Shown here: piece after piece, positions 1 to 5,288 of the stretch
Layout of the letters: each line of letters starts with the position of its first letter
Numbering within the stretch: the first letter of the stretch is position 1
Source: Bacteroidota bacterium
GTDB lineage: Bacteria > Bacteroidota > Bacteroidia > NS11-12g > UBA9320
Reading direction: 5' to 3'
Assembly (NCBI GenBank): GCA_003484585.1
Contig: DNBZ01000100.1
Location: forward strand, 6,013-11,739
DNA: 5,727 nucleotides
Notes under the pieces: model-generated
What the model was told of the DNA's origin: nothing
Database searches by the model: none
Seen by the model: only the letters and a program-made list of their open reading frames with translations
Made by a program: the position numbers and the translations under genes

Positions 1-521
1 ATGTTACCAAAGCAAAATCCTGCAACTGCTAGCTTCAGCAGATTATTCTTGTTTACCGTTTTTTCGGCTTCTTTTAGTTTTTGAGAAATACTAATCTGTG
101 GCGGGTACCCTATATCTTCTAGTAACTGGGCTACGAACGAGAGCGGTAGTTCCTTACTAGCCGTTACAATACATTTTCGCTGTTCGAAATTTACTTTAGC
201 ACTAAGTATACCTTCATAAAAAGAGGGCAAATCCTCTAGCAACTCTATGCAACTAGAACAATGAATAGAAGGAAGAGAAATACCAATACCATAGAGTTTG
301 TCATTTTGGTAGTCAACCAATTGATTGAAATTTTCTGCTAAGTCAAACTGCTTATATTTTAGAGAAACGTCAAGCGGTGCATTCTTCATATTGGCCACCA
401 CATCACTTAGAGTAGCACAACCATAGCAGCAATAATCTTTGCCCTTTATGCAAACCAAATCACTGTCGCATACGCTTTCGCAGTATGCACATAAAGTTGC
501 TGTGGTTGTGCCTTGTTTCAC
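1..521 (-). CDS. ccoI: CcoI/FixI-type copper-translocating P-type ATPase, N-terminal 173 codons (partial)
   Basis: This is the N-terminal part of the heavy-metal P1B-type ATPase that supplies copper for assembly of cbb3-type cytochrome c oxidase in the inner membrane. The gene runs off the left edge, so the A-domain, the CPC transmembrane motif and the phosphorylation motif are not visible. Visible in order are a Cys cluster (CAYC at residues 11-14, C18, C24) followed by CCYGC (31-35), the N-terminal zinc-finger-like segment typical of CcoI/FixI; a heavy-metal-associated domain with LPSIHCSSCIELLE around 83-96 (CSSC at 88-91); and the start of the first membrane helix, LLKLAVAGFCFGN, at 161-173. 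Many relatives have IWLLE where this one has IELLE. The frame is open to a TGA further upstream without an ATG; I chose the GTG at 521, just before the first Cys motif. ccoS and ccoNOP would be expected beyond the left edge, but this is not seen. Confidence 0.9.
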   Translation of the reverse strand, partial: MKQGTTTATLCAYCESVCDSDLVCIKGKDYCCYGCATLSDVVANMKNAPLDVSLKYKQFDLAENFNQLVDYQNDKLYGIGISLPSIHCSSCIELLEDLPSFYEGILSAKVNFEQRKCIVTASKELPLSFVAQLLEDIGYPPQISISQKLKEAEKTVNKNNLLKLAVAGFCFGN

Positions 522-765
522 TCTAATTTTTAATCTTGGCTCAAAGATGGTGTGAGCACCATTTTGAATTAATGAGTATCATCAGAACACACTATGATAT
601 TGGTTTAAAGAATGCTATTGGATAAAAACATTTAAGAAGACTAACATTGATGAAGTCTTTAAAGAGAAGTAAAAAACTCCATTTCACATCTTCGAGGTCT
701 CTCACAGAGGACTCAGAATTCTCGCTATACTGCTTCCAGATAAACCCGCTGGCGAAGGCGGCAAT
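522..765. other. Spacer between methyltransferase and ccoI, no supported gene
   Basis: This 244-base spacer separates two co-directional genes. It holds no ORF of useful length. A short stretch around 601-672 reads in plausible amino acids on both strands (for example KTFKKTNIDEVFKEK then a stop on the plus strand), but without a start codon or a recognisable family. A GC-rich hairpin candidate at 746-761 follows the methyltransferase stop; its stem is only 4 bp on the transcribed strand and it is not followed by a T run, so it is not a convincing terminator. The spacer is long enough for ccoI to have its own promoter. Confidence 0.5.
542..549 (-). promoter_or_regulatory. Possible Bacteroidota -7 box upstream of ccoI
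   Basis: On the minus strand the octamer CATCTTTG lies 20 bases before the GTG start of the CcoI gene. It matches the Bacteroidota -7 consensus TAnnTTTG at all positions but the first. I see no good TTTG-like -33 box at the expected distance, and no clean FNR/CRP-type dyad in the spacer. This is a weak call based on one short match. Confidence 0.22.
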
Positions 766-1575
766 TTATCCTTTTCTCAACACATAATGATAGTAAACCA
801 TAGTACCATTACTAAATTCGGTATGGATGTTTGAACCTTTTACTCCTGCAAAATCATTCAGCGGTTTTCGTAACCAGCCCTTTACCATATTTTGAAAGAA
901 TGCTAACTTGAATTCGTGAAATGCATCCATGGCAGTGACCACTTCCTTGGAGATCAATTCCTTTTTGACCACTTCGAACCCTGCATCACTGAAGGTCTTA
1001 TCCAGTTCTTCTATACCCTCTGCGGGACGTAGGTCAGCAAACAAAAAATACCCGCCTGGACGAAGCACTCTGTGGACTTGCTCCACAAACTTTTTCATAG
1101 AACCGTAGCAATGTGACGATTCTACATTCACTACCGCATCTACATTTTCATTCGCCAAGGATAAGTTTTCTGCATCCCCATGCATAAAGGTTAATCCATC
1201 TACCTTGTGCTTTTCGTTGCTGAATTTGACTGCGTTTTTAGAGTAATCTATTCCAATCATTGTCTTTGGTTTAAGATATCGTTTGATGTACGAAGAACCT
1301 CCTCCACGGCCACTACCTACTTCTACTACGTCTTTATCCGTGAGGTCTACAGCTGTGGCCACATGGTGGTAGAGCTGAATCATATACCGGTCACGCTCTT
1401 CCTGGGCTGGAAGTGGGATAGCCATAGGTTGGTTGCAAGTCTCGTATCCATAGTTCATATACGTCCACTCCTTTGTAGGATACTTTTCAGACAGATACTC
1501 ATATAGTTTTTTCCAGACCGCTCTCTTCAGTCGTGGCGATATTTTAAGAATGAAAGCAAAAATATTGGTAAGCAT
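766..1575 (-). CDS. Class I SAM-dependent methyltransferase (phthiotriol/glycopeptidolipid O-methyltransferase-like)
   Basis: This 269-aa protein transfers a methyl group from S-adenosylmethionine to an unknown acceptor. The Rossmann-type domain is clear: motif I VVEVGSGRGGGSSYI at residues 83-97, the acidic end of strand beta2 in IGIDYS (D110), GDAENL at 133-138, a motif IV-like VVNVESSHCYGS around 148-159, and LRPGGYF followed by ADLR at 171-183. The LYHHVATAVDL segment (68-78), NVESSHCY and LRPGGYF...ADLRP together recall mycobacterial phthiotriol/phenolphthiotriol dimycocerosate and glycopeptidolipid methyltransferases; that is memory of the family, not a search. A generic methyltransferase of another lipid or small-molecule pathway is equally possible. 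The length is normal and the protein looks intact. The start at 1575 gives a plausible basic N-terminus and there is no obvious Shine-Dalgarno site. It stands alone, with 537 and 244 non-coding bases on its two sides, so it is probably monocistronic. Confidence 0.85.
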   Translation of the reverse strand: MLTNIFAFILKISPRLKRAVWKKLYEYLSEKYPTKEWTYMNYGYETCNQPMAIPLPAQEERDRYMIQLYHHVATAVDLTDKDVVEVGSGRGGGSSYIKRYLKPKTMIGIDYSKNAVKFSNEKHKVDGLTFMHGDAENLSLANENVDAVVNVESSHCYGSMKKFVEQVHRVLRPGGYFLFADLRPAEGIEELDKTFSDAGFEVVKKELISKEVVTAMDAFHEFKLAFFQNMVKGWLRKPLNDFAGVKGSNIHTEFSNGTMVYYHYVLRKG

Positions 1576-1680
1576 AGGTTAGCAAATGTGTTAACTTTAT
1601 ATGGAAATGGAACCTACTATACTAGAAATATTTTTATAGCAAGTAGTCATTCAATGTCTTTTTTCTCTTAAGCTTCGGGG

Positions 1681-1813
1681 TCTCCTTGCAGGAGCTGAAA
1701 TAGTTTGATGTATCCAAGAATGACCAATGGCTTGATTTAATTCCTTCTTTTTCCCTTTGCCTTACGTTTTTGCCTTGACGCAAAAAGTAACAAACCTGCC
1801 TGCCGCAGGCATG
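1681..1813. repeat. Candidate dispersed repeat with three hairpins
   Basis: Three inverted repeats occur close together: CTCCT/AGGAG at 1682-1694 (3-base loop), TTTTTGC/GCAAAAA at 1767-1786 (7-bp stem, 6-base loop) and TGCCTG/CAGGCA at 1797-1811 (6-bp stem, loop CCG). Palindromes such as TGCCTGCCGCAGGCA and neighbouring stretches whose minus strand reads like GRQVCYFLRQGKNV are familiar to me as recurrent intergenic sequence in Bacteroidota genomes, so a REP- or MITE-like element is the likely explanation. The boundaries are guessed from the outer hairpins. No terminal inverted repeats with target duplication are visible, and a second full copy is not in this window. Confidence 0.4.
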
Positions 1814-1970
1814 GAAAGTCAAGACTGATTAGATTTCGACTCTGTTTTACTACGGTCTCTCCACTGAAAATTAAAAGGTGCTAATTCCTAGTTTCAAGAT
1901 GATTGGTGGAGCAGTCATATTATTAGATACTCGAAATGTGAACAGCTCGCTCGCACTGCATAATTTTCTT

Positions 1971-1985
1971 TCCGCCAGAGGCGGA
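1971..1985. repeat. Perfect hairpin TCCGCC-AGA-GGCGGA
   Basis: A perfect 6-bp inverted repeat with a 3-base loop, very GC-rich against AT-rich surroundings. Neither strand has a T run directly after the stem, so it does not look like a simple rho-independent terminator. It fits a REP-like intergenic palindrome, or possibly an mRNA 3'-end stabilising hairpin for the operon that ends at 2113. Confidence 0.5.
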
Positions 1986-1989
1986 CAAG

Positions 1990-2012
1990 CTGTTTCGAAA
2001 CCTTGAAAACAG
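1990..2012. repeat. Inverted repeat CTGTTT...AAACAG with inner palindrome
   Basis: CTGTTT at 1990-1995 pairs with AAACAG at 2007-2012, across an 11-base loop. Overlapping it, GTTTCGAAAC at 1992-2001 is a perfect 10-base palindrome. It starts 4 bases after the GC-rich hairpin at 1971-1985, so the two may form one structured unit downstream of the stress-protein operon. An operator role is possible but unsupported. Confidence 0.35.
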
Positions 2013-2112
2013 GCAAAATCAAATAGGTCAATTTTCAGATGCAGATAACCGTAACTCTAATCTAGCTCCGCTACCAGCTCTGTCAATACTTGCTTGTAGG
2101 CATCTAATCTCC

Positions 2113-2901
2113 TTATGCACCCCGCATAACGAGCAGTGGCAGTTCTACTTTGGCACAGATAGTCTTGGTCACACTTCTATTAAAAAGGTAATCTAGCCTA
2201 GTGGTATGTGAGTGATACAGACAGAGCATATCTACTTCACTAGTAGCAAGATACTCGTTTATACCGTCTACTACATCTGCATTGCGAAGCGTCTCTACGC
2301 GTATTTGTTGCTTATCTAGAGAGATAGATCGTGGAGCCTTTTGATCTGCTGAAGTAAGTATGCGTAGCACTTCTATTCGAGCATTTGGTATAGCGATATG
2401 ACTCACCAAATTGCAAATAAAAGGAGCTTGTGGTAGTTGGTCTTTAGCTGTGCATATAGTGAGCCTATGCAATGGCTTACTATCACTACTAGCAGGTACC
2501 GCCAGCACTGGATATTGCGATGTGCGAATAATGGACTCGGTAACCGAGCCCATTAGTTTACTCGCTATATTATTTTCACCTTTAGTGCCCATCACTATCA
2601 GGTCTGGGGCTTTTACTTTTGCTACTTGCTCTACCCAATCTTTTAGATAACCATTGCGAATAATCACTTCTGGCTTATCACCATAAGCTTCCCATATTTG
2701 ACTCATTACCTTAGCCATATCTCGCTCAGCGTCTTTCATCATCATATCGTCTAGCCGCAGCATCACCCCCGAAGAAGTCGCAGGCTCTTTTATAGCATGT
2801 ATCAGCGATATTTCTAAACCTTGGTGCTTAAAATTATCATAGACATAGGCTACTGCTTTATAAGCATTTTCTGAGAAGTCTGTTGGGATGATTATGTTCA
2901 T
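2113..2901 (-). CDS. Two-domain universal stress protein, last gene of the operon
   Basis: A 262-aa cytoplasmic protein of the UspA superfamily with two fused Usp domains. Domain 1 (about 1-136) starts with the typical strand IIIPTDFS (D8) and carries the complete nucleotide-binding motif G-2X-G-9X-G-S: GTKG at 105-108 and GS at 118-119, followed by PVLAVP at 131-136. It should bind ATP or a similar nucleotide. Domain 2 (about 144-262) keeps the fold pattern, ending in LPLLVM, but where the glycine motif should be it reads LYHSHTTRLDYLFNRSVT (228-245), so it has probably lost nucleotide binding. The start follows the previous gene's TAG by 12 bases (AAAAAAACAAGA leader), which points to co-transcription. 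It is a paralogue of the protein at 3678-4466, of identical length but quite diverged. The exact stress response cannot be told. Confidence 0.92.
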   Translation of the reverse strand: MNIIIPTDFSENAYKAVAYVYDNFKHQGLEISLIHAIKEPATSSGVMLRLDDMMMKDAERDMAKVMSQIWEAYGDKPEVIIRNGYLKDWVEQVAKVKAPDLIVMGTKGENNIASKLMGSVTESIIRTSQYPVLAVPASSDSKPLHRLTICTAKDQLPQAPFICNLVSHIAIPNARIEVLRILTSADQKAPRSISLDKQQIRVETLRNADVVDGINEYLATSEVDMLCLYHSHTTRLDYLFNRSVTKTICAKVELPLLVMRGA

Positions 2902-2913
2902 TCTTGTTTTTTT

Positions 2914-3276
2914 CTAAATGGAAGTTTGCGAATCTGCAGATTTGTTCATCTGTTTTTCTAGTGTATATGAGTCTGTGGTGGTGGTCTCTATCCAAACTCG
3001 CCCTGTGAGTCTAAATACTTGAGCGTGAAGTCCAAATCTACTTTCTAGTAGTTGCTCAATTTCACTGACTGTCATGCTCTTGTCCCAGGCCATATCTCCT
3101 TCGGAAATACTTGGGTTTACTTCGCTAACTAATAGGCTACTATCTAACATGCTTTTTTTATGCGACCCCGAACTATCCGCATGTTGTTTTTTAAAGAATT
3201 CCAATTTTAGTCCGTCAAACTGTGACGCGAACTGGGTTCTTATCTCTTCTAAAACGGTCTCTTTATTTATTTTCAT
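2914..3276 (-). CDS. Conserved-looking hypothetical protein of the USP operon (120 aa)
   Basis: I know of no function for this 120-aa soluble protein. It resembles small proteins that I recall near universal stress genes in Bacteroidota. The N-terminal part (about 20-45) reads FDGLKLEFFKKQHADSSGSH; a variable acidic linker follows; the C-terminal part (67-110) is the most family-like, with MTVSEIEQLLE, then FGLHAQVFRLTGRVWIETT and a final TDSYTLEKQ. The pattern suggests a compact alpha/beta domain whose last strands hold the VFR...VWIETTTTD segment. It has no Cys, signal peptide or membrane helix. Its ATG overlaps the stop of the upstream gene by one base (TAATG), so translation is probably coupled, and it ends 12 bases before the next Usp gene. 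A partner or adaptor of the flanking stress proteins is a guess from context. Confidence 0.8.
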   Translation of the reverse strand: MKINKETVLEEIRTQFASQFDGLKLEFFKKQHADSSGSHKKSMLDSSLLVSEVNPSISEGDMAWDKSMTVSEIEQLLESRFGLHAQVFRLTGRVWIETTTTDSYTLEKQMNKSADSQTSI

Positions 3277-3659
3277 TACAGTACAGTTCCAAGATACTCT
3301 TTATACTCTGTTTTTAACTCATTCCATATCTTATCAAACCTCTGCATCCGATTTACTAGTGCGGAGTTTTCATCTACCTTTCTATGGTCTGTAGCCACAT
3401 TATTAGCCTTTGCATTTTCTACTATTTTATGCTCCTCGGCATGGATATCGTGCTTTAGCCCATCTATCACCTCACAGTGCAGGATAAACTGATTTTGGAA
3501 GTGCTCCGCAGGTGCTAAAACCTCTGTCTTTGTATTTTTCTGAGTGATTTCGCCTAGTCTATTTCTATAGGTTTTTATCTCATCTTTGGCAAAGTCTAAA
3601 TCTTTTAGCCATTGGGTATTCTCCTTGTGAATGTCGTTTAAATACTTTTGTGTGCTCAT
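3276..3659 (-). CDS. Small helical, coiled-coil-like hypothetical protein (127 aa)
   Basis: A 127-aa, highly charged protein that looks almost entirely alpha-helical. Helices are suggested at about 6-40 (LNDIHKENTQWLKDLDFAKD...), 48-85 (AEHFQNQFILHCEVIDGLKHD...) and 97-125 (NSALVNRMQRFDKIWNELKT...), with NNVATDHRKVDEN (86-98) as a loop. It has no membrane segment and one Cys (C62). The HFQNQFI...EVIDGLKHDIH block and the ATDHR motif recall uncharacterised Bacteroidota proteins, but I cannot name a function. A three-helix bundle or dimeric coiled coil is the structural inference. It begins 18 bases after the upstream Usp gene with a purine-rich leader (AAAAAAAGAAAA) and overlaps the next gene at TAATG, so it sits firmly inside the operon. 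Confidence 0.8.
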   Translation of the reverse strand: MSTQKYLNDIHKENTQWLKDLDFAKDEIKTYRNRLGEITQKNTKTEVLAPAEHFQNQFILHCEVIDGLKHDIHAEEHKIVENAKANNVATDHRKVDENSALVNRMQRFDKIWNELKTEYKEYLGTVL

Positions 3660-3677
3660 TATAATTTTCTTTTTTTG

Positions 3678-4466
3678 TTAAAATATAAATAAAGGGATAC
3701 TGCAATCTTTCAGTAGCTCCTTGGTGGTACTCTTATGAAATAGCTCTTCTATAAAGCCTCGTGTATGCTGTTTAATGGCTAGTATATCTGCATTTTCTTT
3801 ATCTAGGTATTCCGTTAAGCCTTCTTCTACAGAGCTATCCCAAACCGCAACTTCTTTCACTCCGCCTTCATCACATATCACTTCCTGTACGTAGTCCCCT
3901 TTCCTTCCCTGCACAGAAACGATATGCAGTTTAGTCTTACTTCCCTTGAAGAACTCATGAATAGTAGCCAATTCCTTAGCTATAGGCTCTTTGTTATCAT
4001 TACCAAAGACGACATTTTTAAATGCCCTATACTTTGCATTCTTGGGTACTGCTATCACCGGCACGTCAGAGCGTTTGGCTACTGCGGCCGTAACACTCCC
4101 AAGCAAACTAGCTAGCAACCCGCTCTCGCCACTAGTGCCCATTACTATTGCCTCCGCATTTAGTGTCTCTGCAGTCTCGATAATAACATCTGAGCCAAGA
4201 CCAAAATCGCTTTCAGTTTTAATATTTATTCCATATTTTTCAGTTAGTTCTTCCGCTAGTTTATCCAGTTTTATTTGGGTAAACTTTCGCTCGTTATCCA
4301 TCATAGTCTCTGCGAGTGTTATAGGAGCATTGGCATCTACTAGCGGCACATGCATAGCATGCATTACATACATCTGCAAGCCATGTTCCTTACAAAAAGC
4401 AGCCGCATAGTCTGCGGCATTACTTGCCGTATCCGAAAAATCTGTAGGTACTAGAATCGATTTCAT
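3678..4466 (-). CDS. Two-domain universal stress protein, first gene of the operon
   Basis: A 262-aa cytoplasmic UspA-superfamily protein with two domains. Domain 1 (about 1-141) opens with ILVPTDFSDTA (D9) and has the full ATP-binding signature G-2X-G-9X-G-S: GTSG at 110-113 and GS at 123-124, followed by DVPVIAVP at 134-141. Domain 2 (about 148-262) keeps ADILAIKQHTRGFIEELFHKSTTKE (226-250) and a final IPLFIF, where the glycines of the nucleotide motif are missing; it is probably a non-binding structural or dimerisation domain. It leads a four-gene operon and is preceded by 229 non-coding bases that should hold the promoter; the leader before ATG is A-rich (GAATAGTAAAAAAC). Such proteins commonly respond to low oxygen, starvation or redox stress; which applies here is unknown. 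Family assignment is firm. Confidence 0.93.
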   Translation of the reverse strand: MKSILVPTDFSDTASNAADYAAAFCKEHGLQMYVMHAMHVPLVDANAPITLAETMMDNERKFTQIKLDKLAEELTEKYGINIKTESDFGLGSDVIIETAETLNAEAIVMGTSGESGLLASLLGSVTAAVAKRSDVPVIAVPKNAKYRAFKNVVFGNDNKEPIAKELATIHEFFKGSKTKLHIVSVQGRKGDYVQEVICDEGGVKEVAVWDSSVEEGLTEYLDKENADILAIKQHTRGFIEELFHKSTTKELLKDCSIPLFIF

Positions 4467-4516
4467 GTTTTTTACTATTCTTTTGTTGAAAATGTTGGTG
4501 CTTTATTGCCCCTAAC

Positions 4517-4562
4517 ATTATACCACAAAGTACACTAGACTTACGTGCATTTACGATGTCAA
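4517..4562 (-). promoter_or_regulatory. Candidate promoter region of the USP operon
   Basis: Reading on the minus strand towards the stress-protein start at 4466, there is a perfect TTGACA (4557-4562) and, 17 bases later, TCTAGT (4534-4539, 4 of 6 matches to TATAAT). Further on come TACTTTG (4526-4532), close to but one base short of the Bacteroidota TAnnTTTG box, and TATAAT (4517-4522). Two competing readings therefore exist and the real start site cannot be chosen by eye. A nearby direct repeat, CGTAA spaced by four bases then CGTAA (around 4544-4556), could be a regulator site, but this is speculative. Confidence 0.33.
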
Positions 4563-4614
4563 GAATCAGTTTGAGATATGATATTTATTAGGATTAAATA
4601 CTAGTCCGAATGCA

Positions 4615-4692
4615 TCTCCTGCTAGGGACCACGAATGAGTACTAGCGATTTCTATTTCCTACAGGAGCTCCTGCCAGGGGCTCTGAAAGTAG
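4615..4692. repeat. Palindrome-rich intergenic repeat candidate after the cupin gene
   Basis: This stretch contains the perfect palindrome CAGGAGCTCCTG (4662-4673). Its right end, TCCTGCCAGGGGCTCTGAAA (starting at 4669), resembles TCCTTGCAGGAGCTGAAA at 1683-1700, and its left end TCTCCTGCTAGGGA resembles TCTCCTTGCAGGAG at 1681-1694. The recurrence of the same CTCCTGC/CAGGAG theme in two separate intergenic gaps suggests one repeat family. On the cupin transcript the palindrome could form a 3'-end hairpin, but no T run follows it. Confidence 0.35.
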
Positions 4693-4703
4693 CAGCTAGC
4701 TGC
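4692..4703. repeat. Perfect palindrome GCAGCTAGCTGC across the cupin stop
   Basis: A perfect 12-base palindrome that contains the last codons and the TAG stop of the cupin gene. It lies 18 bases from the palindrome at 4662-4673 in the downstream repeat. With no loop of its own it would form only a short hairpin in RNA, and chance plus codon choice may explain it. Confidence 0.3.
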
Positions 4704-5037
4704 CTTCTAGACTTTTCACTCGCTCTATCTTATCTAGTTTAGAGAGTGTAAGCCTAACCGTACTATCTTCTGTAGCCGCTAGTTCGTGTACTACATTTCC
4801 TTCTAAGGTAAGGATATCGCCTTCTACAAGACTGTGCATCTCGCTCCCCACGGTAAAATCTACATTGCCTTTTAGCAGGTGTACCAAGATGGCGTAGGGG
4901 GTTTTGTGCTCCTTCATTACGCACCCCTTCTTTAGCATTATTCTAATTTCTTTGGTAAAGGAAGATTCGAGTATCACTTCTGCTTTTATGCCCTTTTCTC
5001 CGTAGGAGATAGCGTCACTAAACGAACTTTTTTTCAT
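4696..5037 (-). CDS. Small single-domain cupin protein
   Basis: A 113-aa protein forming one beta-barrel cupin domain. The first cupin motif is around KKGCVMKEHKTPYAILVHLLKG (36-57), with E43 and H44 but no HxH pair; the second is around EGDILTLEGNVVHEL (72-86), with H84 but no usual PxG. The metal site is therefore reduced to about two histidines and a glutamate, and whether a metal is bound is open. The N-terminal segment up to residue 34 (SSFTKEIRIMLKKG) forms the lead-in strands. A small-molecule or metal-sensing or storage role is likely for such stand-alone cupins; no enzyme activity can be read. It starts 11 bases after the stop of the 79-aa gene and is the last gene of a four-gene set. 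The start has a weak purine leader (AAAGACTATTAGT). Residues IRIMLKKG...KEHKTP recall Bacteroidota cupins. Confidence 0.85.
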   Translation of the reverse strand: MKKSSFSDAISYGEKGIKAEVILESSFTKEIRIMLKKGCVMKEHKTPYAILVHLLKGNVDFTVGSEMHSLVEGDILTLEGNVVHELAATEDSTVRLTLSKLDKIERVKSLEGS

Positions 5038-5048
5038 ACTAATAGTCT

Positions 5049-5288
5049 TTATTTAGAATGTAGCAAGGCTATTATAGCCGTTTCTAGAGTCGATGGTAGT
5101 ATTCTCTGTTCTGCTTGCAGCGTTTTTAATTCTTTCAGGTACTCTTGAATCTTAGCTGACTTATCGCTGTATACTCTGTCTACGCATTTACTGCACATCT
5201 CGCTTTTTGGCTTGGAGCAGCTTTGGGGAGCCGCTTTTTCCAGGCTTTCTATTAGTTCTTCTATTTCAGTATGGCGTACAGTACTCAT
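5049..5288 (-). CDS. Small Cys-containing hypothetical protein (79 aa)
   Basis: I do not recognise this 79-aa protein. It has an acidic N-terminal helix (TEIEELIESLEKAA, 7-20), a central loop with three cysteines, C24 then CSKC at 32-35 (spacing C-7X-C-2X-C), and a longer helix (about 43-60, KSAKIQEYLKELKTLQ). There is no signal peptide or membrane segment, so it should be cytoplasmic. The CxxC and the extra Cys, with H6 or others as a fourth ligand, could hold a metal or act as a thiol pair; this is inference. Its ATG overlaps the TGA of the preceding gene by four bases (ATGA), a classic sign of coupled translation and good support for both starts. Being between the Cys-rich membrane protein and the cupin supports a shared redox or metal function. 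Confidence 0.68.
   Translation of the reverse strand: MSTVRHTEIEELIESLEKAAPQSCSKPKSEMCSKCVDRVYSDKSAKIQEYLKELKTLQAEQRILPSTLETAIIALLHSK

Larger units (their letters stand above)
1576..2112. other. 537-bp gene-free interval with palindromic repeats
   Basis: This interval lies between the end of the stress-protein operon and the start of the methyltransferase. I see no credible gene. One open frame (62 codons, minus strand, 1634-1822) is rich in Lys, Arg, Ser and Cys and lies over hairpin-forming sequence, so I treat it as non-coding. The interval holds at least five short inverted repeats, listed separately. The part next to the methyltransferase (about 1576-1660) is AT-rich and must hold that gene's leader and probably its promoter, but no clean TTTG plus TAnnTTTG pair stands out. 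No rho-independent terminator is evident after the operon end at 2113. Confidence 0.6.

Noticed and set aside
572..625. 17-codon plus-strand ORF (MSIIRTHYDIGLKNAIG)
   Set aside because: Too short, with no leader, no partner gene and no recognisable similarity.
746..761. GC-rich hairpin after the methyltransferase stop as terminator
   Set aside because: Only four base pairs form on the transcribed strand, the loop is large, and the following GTTTATC is not a T run.
748..763. Similarity of CTGGCGAAGGCGGC to a conserved 16S rRNA segment
   Set aside because: The match is about a dozen bases and the flanks do not continue as rRNA, so it is taken as chance.
1634..1822. 62-codon minus-strand ORF (MTFHACGRQVCYFLRQ...)
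   Set aside because: It lies over two perfect hairpins and a third partial one, has a low-complexity Lys/Arg-rich composition, and resembles translated intergenic repeats of Bacteroidota rather than a protein family.
2028..2120. 30-codon minus-strand ORF with GTG start overlapping the end of the second USP
   Set aside because: A non-ATG start, no family resemblance and short length; another frame over the same bases also reads plausibly (DAYKQVLTELVAELD), so neither is convincing.
3991..4410. 139-codon plus-strand ORF opposite the first USP gene
   Set aside because: It is antisense to a clear universal stress protein and has the Ser/Ala/Ile-rich, motif-free composition of a frame shadow; the other plus-strand frames at 1207-1506, 2411-2650, 3074-3394, 3924-4115 and 5418-5638 were dismissed for the same reason.
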